This document shows positions 56,018-64,000 of a DNA stretch of 64,000 nt, piece after piece. The stretch covers positions 264,582-328,581 of the forward strand of contig UESW01004559.1 in the NCBI GenBank assembly GCA_900491605.1, in the 5' to 3' direction. Each line of letters opens with the position of its first letter. Positions within the stretch are counted from its first letter, which is position 1. The notes beneath the pieces are model-generated. The model was not told the origin of the DNA, searched no databases, and saw only the letters and a program-made list of their open reading frames with translations. Origin of the DNA: Calamus simplicifolius. Lineage: Eukaryota > Streptophyta > Magnoliopsida > Arecales > Arecaceae. The position numbers were made by a program, and so were the translations under genes.

Positions 56018-56490
56018 ATGGCTAAAATCGGAGCCGGAATTGGAGCTGGGGCCGATGCCAGGGCCAAAAGCCGATGTTGTAGCCGAAAGCCGATGCTGGA
56101 GCGAGAAGCCGATGCCGGAACCGAAAGCCGAGGGAAGTGCTATGGCCAACGTGGCAGCCATAAGTGTTTTAATGCGGGAGAGAATAAGGTGATAAATGCC
56201 TTAAAGTGGATGCGCGTGGCCTTTGGGGCCATAAATATTTTGGTGCTAGAAATGTCGTGGCCGCGTCAACCGAGACTGAAGCTAGGGGCCGAGCCGGATC
56301 CACGGCCGAAGCTGGAGGCCGAGTCGAATCTGGGGGCCAAGCTGGAAGCCAAGCCGAATCCGAGGCCAAGCTAGAGGCCGAGCCGGATCCACGGCCGAAG
56401 CTGGAGGCCGAGTCGAATCCACGGCCGAAGCTGGAGGCCGAGTTGAATCCGGGGGCCAAGCTGGAAGCCAAGCCGAGCCTTAGGCCAGCG
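56018..56490. repeat. Minisatellite in LTR of element 2, ~30-bp units
   Basis: Units of the form ggccgaagctggaggccgag recur with gtcgaatcc / ccggatcc variants. It reads as PKLEAES-type repeats in one frame, which I take as repeat translation. Confidence 0.85.
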
Positions 56491-57233
56491 ATAATTGCTC
56501 AAAAATCGTGTGGTATTATTGTTCTGCCCGACAGTTGATTAGCCATATCAGTGGGTCTCTCATCGAATCCTACGCGGTGCTCCCGCAGCTTATCCATCTC
56601 TATCCCAATACCAAAATAAAAATAATTGATATTATTGCCGCTGAATTTTGTTCTTCAATATGGAGCAGTGCATGTCTTTGTGAAAAATCCTTCGATACTT
56701 AAATCAATAATGCTCTATAAGAGATTGTTATTGATGAATGCTTGAGAGATAATTTCTAGAAAGTAATGGCTTTGCTTCGTTTTTGAAACTTAGAATTATC
56801 TTCGAGAGCATATCTGAAGGATCTTAAGACGTAGTATTTATGTGTCGCCGAAATGGTAAGTCATTACCTAATTTTTCGAATGCGTTTTAGAATGTTAGAA
56901 GCTGATACGATTGAAATTACGTCGATTATGAAGATTAATGGCTGAGGAGGCTGATGAATGTCTTATCGGGAATTTAAAATTCTGTTGATCGTGAAGGGCA
57001 TGCTGTATTTAGAAAATTATGAGATTACATAGTATGTTTAAGACAATCATTTCAAATCGGAATGCTAAGTTCTTGAGTTACTTTTGAAAGATATTATGGA
57101 AAAAACTATTTTTATTTGTGTTTTGGAAGGCTAACTCCAAAATCGTTACCATCAAGATGATTCATTCTTCAAGATATTCGGCGTGATTTGAAGCAACAAT
57201 GATGTTTACATTGGGCAGATAAGGATTGATCCT

Positions 57234-57385
57234 GTCGAGATTCAAAGATAGCTTATTTCTGTCAAGATTCAAAGATAGCTTAGCAATATTAAGTACGAAG
57301 ATAGCTCAGCAATATTAAGGTACGGAGGTAGCTAGATCATGTTGAGATTCGAAAATAGCTTGATCCTATTGAAGTACGAATATAG
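57234..57385. repeat. Short tandem repeats with gatagct core
   Basis: Five or six degenerate copies of about 30-35 bp with agatagct / aaatagct and aagtacga words, near the outer end of the element 2 LTR. Confidence 0.7.
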
Positions 57386-57514
57386 CAGATGACATCCGCT
57401 TATCCTTTTTTTATAAAAAATAAATATATATAATAATTATTGAATCAGAACTTAAAGATAAAATTTTATTATTTATTATATTTATAAATTAATGCGATGA
57501 TAATTTTTTTTCGC

Positions 57515-58499
57515 ATTAGACTTAGTCAGCATGCCGCTTGAAAATCTTACGCGCTCACGGTGTTTGAGTCGGAACTGCAAAGTTTCATTGCCATTTGGCG
57601 ACTCGGGCGAGAAAAACCCGAGAAACTTTTACCGTTGCTACCGAGAAACACCCCCCAACGAGAACTTGAAGGCCGACGTGCCGACGTTGTCATGGTGACG
57701 CCAATAAATGACGATACCTGACTGGTAGGCCCCGCGGTGAAGGGCATTGGGCTCCAGAGCGGTCAAGGTTCCGTGAATAAACGCAAACAGAAGTGACCGT
57801 GCGTCGAACGGTTGTTGGGTTCGTCGGCTGACCTTTTTTTGGAGCAATATTTGTGGTGGGCCCGGGTGGAAACATCCATGCGTCACTTCCTAAATGGTTG
57901 GTACAAGTCTTTGTGCGTGTCATCGGGTGCGGGTGGAGCAGATCAACAGCTACATTGTTTGAAAAATATATTCTGCCGGAGAACGATGGGAGCCTACTTT
58001 TCTTTTTGTTAATTATGAGCTTCCTTTTCCTTTGCAAAATATGCGGCCCCAAGGCACTCGCATGCGGCAGTACAGGCATCTCTCTCTCGTCAATTCGTAC
58101 TGCTGTTTTATATTGCTCATTGGCCTTTCCCCTATTTTATATCAAGTAAATTATTCACAAATGAATATATAATATTTATTAATAATTGAATAATTTTAGT
58201 TGCTGGACGGACATGCTTGTTGCTTTACTAATGCAGCTGCGCTCCATTATTGAATTAGATGCGACGAGGTACGAGCGTGGCCTGTTTTGACAGGAACGCC
58301 GGGCTCCATGGTCTTGTTTCCAATGCGTCCTTTCGAAAAGGCATTTTCAACAAAATGCCTATAAAAGCGCTTCAAATTATTTAGATGAATCAATTTTAAG
58401 CCTAAGCGGGTGAAGTCCTAAAATATCAACAAAAGAAGCTAAAATGTCTTATTATACTTTCTAAACTAACTTGAGCATCAAAATATCACTTCACAAATA
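57515..58499. other. Spacer between Tat elements 2 and 3
   Basis: About 57.5-57.85 kb is moderately GC-rich, then mixed sequence. Short ORFs on both strands show no recognisable domain. It may be host flank. Confidence 0.5.
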
Positions 58500-59332
58500 T
58501 TGCCATAAAAATTCATTCTTTGACTCAGGTGCACTCTGTCTTTAGATTCAAACGTTGATTTTAACATTCAAAGTAGAACCTGCAAAACAATCCGCACATA
58601 CAAAGAATTTTCTTGGGATTATCCTTCATAGGAATCCCTCTTATGCCCAAATCAGTAGAGATTCACAGCAAGCAGATGTGAGGAGGAGACTCTCACAGAA
58701 GAGTTCCCTCAAAAACGATAGGCTCCGAGTTCTGTAGGAGCTTCAATGAAGTATGAGAGTCAGTGAATGGGTGCGTACCTGAGAGGTTTGAGAGCTACGA
58801 TATTTATAGGCTATCACCTGATTCTCTGGGCGCGTTGTGGGGGTCTGAAAGTTATTGAGATTCGAAACAGATTCGAATCAAGTTTGTTACAGGGCCAGTA
58901 GAATCCGTATCTTATTAGTTAGAAGATCGACGGCTAGGAGAGCTGGCTGAGGCTTTAAGATTCAACGATCATATAGGTTCTAGGCCACTCCTATGGCCTT
59001 TAGGCCAGTTCTAGCATGATTCTCCGTTTGGAATCTTATTCAAATATTGTGAATTTTGAATTCTCACGTGCCGGATTCAACAAAGGTGTTCGAGCGCCTT
59101 GGTCTGACCGAGGCGAAGGATATCTTGATTTTTTGAAGTACAGAATAGCTTGGGTTGTTGAGGCATGAGGATACCTCGGGTTGCCAAGGTATAAGGATGG
59201 CTCAGGTTTGCTAAAGGCGGTTCGGCTTCGCCGCCTGGCTGTGACAGCTGGCCAACAGGGTGTCGAGATTGGACTTGAACCAATTATCGATGTGTGCGGA
59301 TATTAATGCGATGATAATTTTACCCCTCATCA
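58500..59332 (-). repeat. 3' LTR of Tat element 3 (left end approximate)
   Basis: The right end is set at cctcatca 59332, because a purine-rich tract adjoins it. On the minus strand the LTR starts TGATGAGGGGTAAAATTATC. A minus-strand TATA box ctataaata lies at 58801-58809. By analogy with element 2 the inner end is about 250 bp to the left. Confidence 0.55.
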
Positions 59333-59350
59333 CATGCCCTCCACTCCCTA
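59333..59350 (-). other. Polypurine tract of Tat element 3
   Basis: Minus-strand gggagtggagggcatg directly before the LTR start. Confidence 0.65.
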
Positions 59351-59725
59351 GTCCGAAGTGTAAATTCGGATGTAGGGAGTAGAGTTCTAGAATAATCTCA
59401 TTCAGGGGATCCAAAAAGGCGAGCAATGATAGTCTTGTAAATGACGGGCCATTGTTTTGTCGTCATTTTTTTGCCGCAGCTCGAGGAGGAAATGCCTCGT
59501 TTCCCGTAGGCTGCGATTGTGGGAGTTTCATGCGGTGGGACTCCTTTATTTCTGGCGCCCATATCGAAAATTTTGACGTCTTGGGCTTTCCTTCTGAAGC
59601 GTTTATCTAAAGAGGACTAGGGTGACGTCTCCTCTGCAACGCCTCCTCGTCTCTGTCTTAGAAATTTTTTGTTCCTCCTCAAACCTTCGCTAGCTTGTTC
59701 GTAGTTTGCCTCTCAATCTGTTACC

Positions 59726-62700
59726 ATGAAGGGCCCGAACGACGTTGCCTCAGAGATAACCCTCGAGGACCTGGATAGAATCCGTCACCATTACAGGGTT
59801 CCTCCAGATGTGGCCTTATGGGTGTCGAAGGTTGAGCATAGGGTTTCGACTGGGCTAAATCAGGGAGTCTTCTTCTACGAGGAGAGCTTGAGGGCAGGTC
59901 TTCGGTTCCCTCTTCACCTGCTGGTGCAGGAGGTGATGAGGTTCTACAACATATGCCCAACAATGGTGGCTCCGAATAGTTGGCGCAATCTTATCGAGTT
60001 CATCTCAATGTGCAGTCGTATTGGGATGACTGCGACCCTTTCTATGTTCCGAGTTTGCTACAACCTGATTTCCGGAAGAAGCTCTGAGTGGCCCTATATT
60101 GGCCCCCGGAAGTCATTCAAGATGATTTCTGATAATCCGTCTTCGATAAAGGAGTGGAAGTCCCGATTTTTCATTGCCGAAGAGAACATCGATTCGGATT
60201 TTCCGAGGGGATGGGCGAGTTATGTGAAGGATCCAGAGGCACGCCTGGAGTTGACCGAGCAGGAGAAGAGAGATCTGGTAACACTTCGCGATGGTCAAGT
60301 GGTATCGGCCAGTGCCCTGTTATCAGAGGATGCCCTTTTCTCCGCTGGACTTAGCTCTATCGACCCTCAAGGTAAGTTTATTTTTCTCCTTTTGTTATGA
60401 CAGCTGGTGTGCTTGGGAAACTGCATTACTGAGTGTCTATTATGTTTTCAGCCGAGAGGTCGGCGTTTGTCGGCCAAATGAGGAAGGAATTGGGGAAGCG
60501 TCACAGGGGCTCCGGTTCCGGGGACAAGCATAGGTCTGAAAAGAGGATCCATCCTTCCGGGTCTCGCTCGAAGGAGCCAAGGAAAGACAGTGTCAGCTGC
60601 CACTCTTCTACCCCTGAGAGGGGGGAGGCGGGAGCATCGGCCGCGATCGGTGCGCCCTCTCTGCCAGAGGGGGACATGGTAGCGGAGCTGGAGAGAGCTG
60701 CTGGGGGAAACTCGGAGGGAGCCATCGAGGTTTCCCCTCTTCAAATTATGGTCGTGTCGGATGATACTGAGGAGATGTCACCGGTTCGTCCAATAATCCT
60801 CCCGCCCGAGGCTAACTAGTCTCATCTACCAGCGGTCGGTAGCCCTTCGACGCTGCGCGTGGATGGGGAAGAGGTCCCTGCTTTGGCCGAGAGGTCAGAA
60901 GAGGCAATTGCGGCTGTCGAAGCTCAAGTGGAGCCATCTGTTGAAAGGTTGGTGGAGGTCGAGGTGCCTCCTGCTAAGGGTCTCTCTCTTATGGTACCAG
61001 AGGGTGTCGTGGGAGAGACCGAGGTGTGGGTGGAGTCCATCGGGGACGAAGCAACATTTGAAGAGGAAGAAGAAGAAGAAGAGCCACCGAGCGGGAGAGA
61101 TGTTTGGGCTGAGGTTCCTTTAGTCGGGGCCAAAGTATCCGAGGCCCCGCAGGCTAGGGCTCTAGTGGAGGAGGCCGAACGGATGGCGGCCCCTTAGGTC
61201 GAGGCCCTTCGGGCCGGTTCTTCGGCCATTCCATTATTCCCAGTCCGGAGGCGGAGAACATGTTTGCCGCCTTAAAGCGGTCGGTGCTGCATAGGGGAGA
61301 GGGTTCCTTGGCAGGTCAACCTACCATAGAAGATATTGTTGATGCAGCTTTTGGGCGGTCTGGGGTGCCGAGGGTTGTCTATCTCCTCCCTGAGATTAGT
61401 AGCCCTACTCTCATGATGATTGCCGCGAGCTATGCCTCTCGAGTAAGTTGTTGCACCCGAGTAGTAATTCTTGGTTGGCTGGCTCGGCCGTATTTTCTAA
61501 CTTGCAATCTTTCTGCAGAATGCGTTAATCACGAGGGCGCTAAGTGGGCGCCTGAATCTGGCTATAGGGGCTTGTGCCAAGCCAAGAGGAAGGCCGCCGA
61601 TCTTCGAACGAGGGTGGATTCGACCAGTCGGCCATCCAGGGCCTTGTCATCTGTCCAGAGGGACCTTGAGAGGATGGGCAAGTCCTACCGAATTACCGCC
61701 GAGAGAGCCTCTCGGCTCAAGGCTCAAGTCAAAGAGTTCCAGGGCTTTTGCGAGTAGTCGGACAAGGCCTGTTTAGAGTTATCACAAATCAAGTCTATGC
61801 ATGCCGACGAAGTCAATGCCTTGCAGCGGCATTTTGACAAGAGGTGGGGTCAGCTGAAGAGCAGTCATGCCGAGGAAAAAGATAGTTGGATCAAGAGGCT
61901 CAACGAGGAGGAATGCAGGTATCGGCGATAGCAGGATCAGCTCGCCAGCCTGAATAAAAGACTCATCGACAGGGAAAATCAATTGAAGTGGCAGCATGGT
62001 CAGATTGTCAAGCTCACCGCTGATCTCGATCAATCTCGGCAGGAAATCAAGGACATACAGTCCCGGATCAACGACCTCAAGGAGGGTCTTCAGCTGAGTA
62101 AAGCGGCCAAATCGAAGGCCCTTGAAAAGGTTCATGAGCTGAGCGATAAAATAGCTCGGCGGGAGGAAGAGGTATCGTGTCTTCTTACTTATTTATTTCT
62201 GGTGCCTTTTCTTTTTTTTATGGCCTCAAACGATCCAATGTTCGCAGATAGATAAAATCGGGCTCGAGGTGCAGGAGCAACTTAAAGCCTTGAGGGCGGA
62301 GTTGGCCTCGAGTCGCTAGATGAACTCCGAGCTTGGAAGTTAGTTGGCCGAAGCTAATAATCGAATTTCTTCGGCCGTGGATGAGTATAAGAGTTCCGTC
62401 CAATTTTTCGAGGAGCACAAAGAGGCTTGTGCTGATGCATTCCGGTTTGGCGAAGAGGAAACTCAGGCGAAGATTTCTTGAGTGTACCCCAAGTTAGATT
62501 TATCTTTTCTGGAGGCTGAGCGTTATGATACCCGTACCTCGAAGGCCGAAGAAGCAGAATATGAGAACATCTCAGACATCGACCTTGACGCTATCCTGGG
62601 TCCCAATAAGGCCACGGCTCCTAAAGAATGCCCTTAGCTTGCTACCGAGGAACCCGAGATTTCTCTTCCAACAACATTCGAAGTGGGTGAAGCGAGTCAA

Positions 62701-62757
62701 GTCCTTTCGGATGTTACCAAAGAGGTTCCTGGGACCGACCCAAACCCTAATTCTTAA
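59726..62757 (+). pseudogene. Antisense spliced gene of Tat element 3 (~850-codon protein, many TAG stops)
   Basis: ATG 59726. Exons about 59726-60371, 60452-61442, 61519-62171 and 62248-62757; donors gtaagt, gtaagt, gtatcg; acceptors ttcag, tgcag, cgcag. The N-terminal domain is DLDRIRHHYRVPPDVALWVS, then SLRAGLRFPLHLLVQEVM, CSRIGMTATLSMFRVCYN and WKSRFFIAEENIDSDFPRGW, homologous to the antisense gene of element 1. Middle part is acidic/charged and low complexity (EEEEEEEEPP). The C-terminal part is a long coiled coil (61.55-62.4 kb). Ending EVGEASQVLSDV, stop 62755-62757. In-frame stops near 60817, 61195, 61756, 61929, 62317, 62341, 62479 and 62636, most of them TAG. The 225-codon first exon is open. 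Function unknown. Confidence 0.8.
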
Positions 62758-64000
62758 GGATTGCTCATGTATTTTTTGCTTTTTCAACTTGTAATCTGAT
62801 CAAAATTCAATAAATGAACCTTTAATCTCTTTTCGCTTTGTCTTATTGCTTTGGTCATTGTTTTTTGAACGACCTTTTTGCTGAGAGTTCCTTCGATGGT
62901 AAACGAATCGTAAACGAAACGTGCTTTAAGGTCGGATTGCCCTTAGGGGTTCCGAATTGAAGATTCTGCTTAATCGAAACCAGACTGACTATTTCTGCCG
63001 ACGCATGAAACTGTTCGGTTTTGCCATGGAACATAACCCCAACTTTACCTCGATTGGGGCCAAAGTTAGGCGGGTAGTTAGGTGTGTGCAAGTTGACTCG
63101 GCTTGCCGAGGCATAAAGTGGTCCAGCTCGAAATGATCAAAACTGCGCGAATACCTCGGCTGGGGCCGAGATTAGATGGATAGTTCGGTCTATCCGGAGC
63201 AAGTAGCTGACTTGCTCCTTGTCGAAGTAGATGAAACGACTTCGCAACTTGTCGAAGGATTTTTTGTTTTTGCTTAAGGCATTTATCCCGTTGGTCTTTT
63301 CCAACACAGGTCTTTTTAACGTACGCGATAAGCACTCGATCGCCATTAGATGGCATCGTTTTTGAAAAGGGATTTCCTAGGCCGGTGCATATCTCAAGGA
63401 CCTGCATACGGTTTCCTGCATTTAAGGCTCCTTATTCGAATCAGAGGGAAACCTTTTGCCCTACGTCATGGTTTGGGAGGCGCATCCGGTGCGCTTCGGA
63501 GTGCGCCCTTTTCCCCTGGCCTGCCACATGGCAGTTCGGTCAGGGCATTTTGAATTCTAGGGCTCTCTGCTTTAATGGTTGCTCCTGGTTTGTTTGTCTA
63601 TAAAAAGGGGAGGGAGCGGACTGTGCTAGGCCATCTCCCGAGACCTCTTCTTTCTGTGAGTTGTAGGGGCTTTCGGATGTTACCGAAGAGGTTCCTGGGA
63701 CCGACCCAAACCCTAATTCTTAAGGATTGCTCATGTATTTTTTGCTTTTTCAACTTGTAATCTGATCAAAATTCAATAAATGAACCTTTAATCTCTTTCC
63801 GCTTTGTCTTATTGCTTTGGTCATTGTTTTTTGAACGACCTTTTTGCTGAGAGTTCCTTCGATGGTAAACGAATCGTAAACGAAACGTGCTTTAAGGTCG
63901 GATTGCCCTTAGGGGTTTCGAATTGAAGATTCTGCTTAATCGAAACCAGACTGACCATTTCTGCCGACGCATGAAACTGTTCGGTTTTGCCATGGAACAT
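62704..64000. repeat. Direct duplication, 966-bp offset
   Basis: The sequence from 62704 (ctttcggatgttacc) to about 63034 reappears from 63670 to the window end with few changes (aaagagg/gaagagg, tttcgc/ttccgc). It covers the last codons and 3' end of the antisense gene. The 3' limit of the second copy is outside the window. Confidence 0.95.
63599..63612 (+). promoter_or_regulatory. TATA box before the second, truncated antisense-gene copy
   Basis: tctataaaaaggggagg is a strong TATA match. About 70 bp downstream, the sequence joins directly to the terminal codons of the antisense gene (63670). Confidence 0.5.

Larger units (their letters stand above)
52153..57514 (-). mobile_element. Tat element 2, 5' half (cut at the n)
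   Basis: On the minus strand: LTR about 55544-57514, primer-binding site, gag, PR, RT, start of RNase H, then the join. The order and motifs match element 1, but codons differ throughout, so it is a different Tat family. IN, the second RNase H and the 3' LTR are not in this window. Confidence 0.9.
55544..57514 (-). repeat. 5' LTR of Tat element 2 (outer end approximate)
   Basis: Inner end 55544 (tgttgctgccaag on plus) is set by the primer site. The outer end is placed at tcgca 57514, because TGCGAAAAAAAATTATCATCG on minus resembles the element 3 LTR start. A minus-strand TATA box ggtataaaaagagg lies at about 55792-55805. It contains minisatellites at 56.0-56.5 and 57.2-57.4 kb. Confidence 0.65.
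59333..64000 (-). mobile_element. Tat element 3, 3' interior (continues beyond window)
   Basis: Defined by PPT, LTR and the antisense gene of the Tat type. No pol is reached in the window; it would lie to the right on the minus strand. Confidence 0.65.

Noticed and set aside
57547..58149. Short ORFs between Tat elements 2 and 3
   Set aside because: No domain, no splice signals and no homology to neighbouring elements could be seen.

Overview
This is a plant nuclear genome window. Genes carry GT-AG introns, the flanks are AT-rich, and much of the sequence is transposable elements. The GC-rich first exon at 45.6 kb, the style of the host proteins and the abundance of Tat-type Ty3/gypsy elements point to a monocot. 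A palm-like genome would fit, but that is inference. No prokaryotic gene organisation, CRISPR array or rRNA gene was seen. One undetermined base (n) at 52152 marks an assembly join.

Layout. (1) 1-9.1 kb is the right-hand part of a large, decayed Mutator-like (MULE) region. A ULP1/C48 cysteine protease pseudogene on + converges on a FAR1/MURA-type transposase pseudogene on -. Around them are tandem arrays of two kinds, both built on a GGTGTCG core. In the second kind a roughly 1.2-1.3 kb module occurs three times, and each copy carries a small coiled-coil ORF I do not recognise; the middle copy is intact over 103 codons. (2) 9.1-13.1 kb is AT-rich intergenic DNA with two LINE 3' tails. (3) 13.2-25.5 kb is an eight-exon gene for a nucleolar MYBBP1A-like / DNA polymerase V (POL5) family protein. 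It has a telo-box and a site II element upstream, a GC-AG intron, a MITE in the 4.2 kb first intron, and two apparent 1-bp frameshifts. (4) 28.2-29.8 kb is a 5'-truncated LINE (- strand) with a 23-bp target-site duplication. (5) 30.2-43.9 kb is a structurally complete Tat-lineage Ty3/gypsy retrotransposon (- strand). It has LTRs of about 1.64 and 1.70 kb, target-site duplication GAAAT, a second RNase H, a 16-copy 98-bp array and an antisense spliced gene on +. (6) 45.6 kb holds exon 1 of a GT14 (GlcAT14-like) glycosyltransferase; the following 6 kb is intron or intergenic and carries a TRIM element and another LINE tail. (7) 52.15-57.5 kb is the 5' half of a second Tat element, cut at the n. 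(8) 58.5-64 kb is the 3' end of a third Tat element, again with an antisense spliced gene, here riddled with TAG stops, followed by a 966-bp-spaced duplication.

Only the POL5-like gene and the GT14 exon look like host genes. Everything else with coding similarity is transposon-derived and mostly broken. The features most worth follow-up are the triplicated coiled-coil ORF module in its GGTGTCG repeat lattice, and the antisense intron-containing gene shared by two Tat elements.
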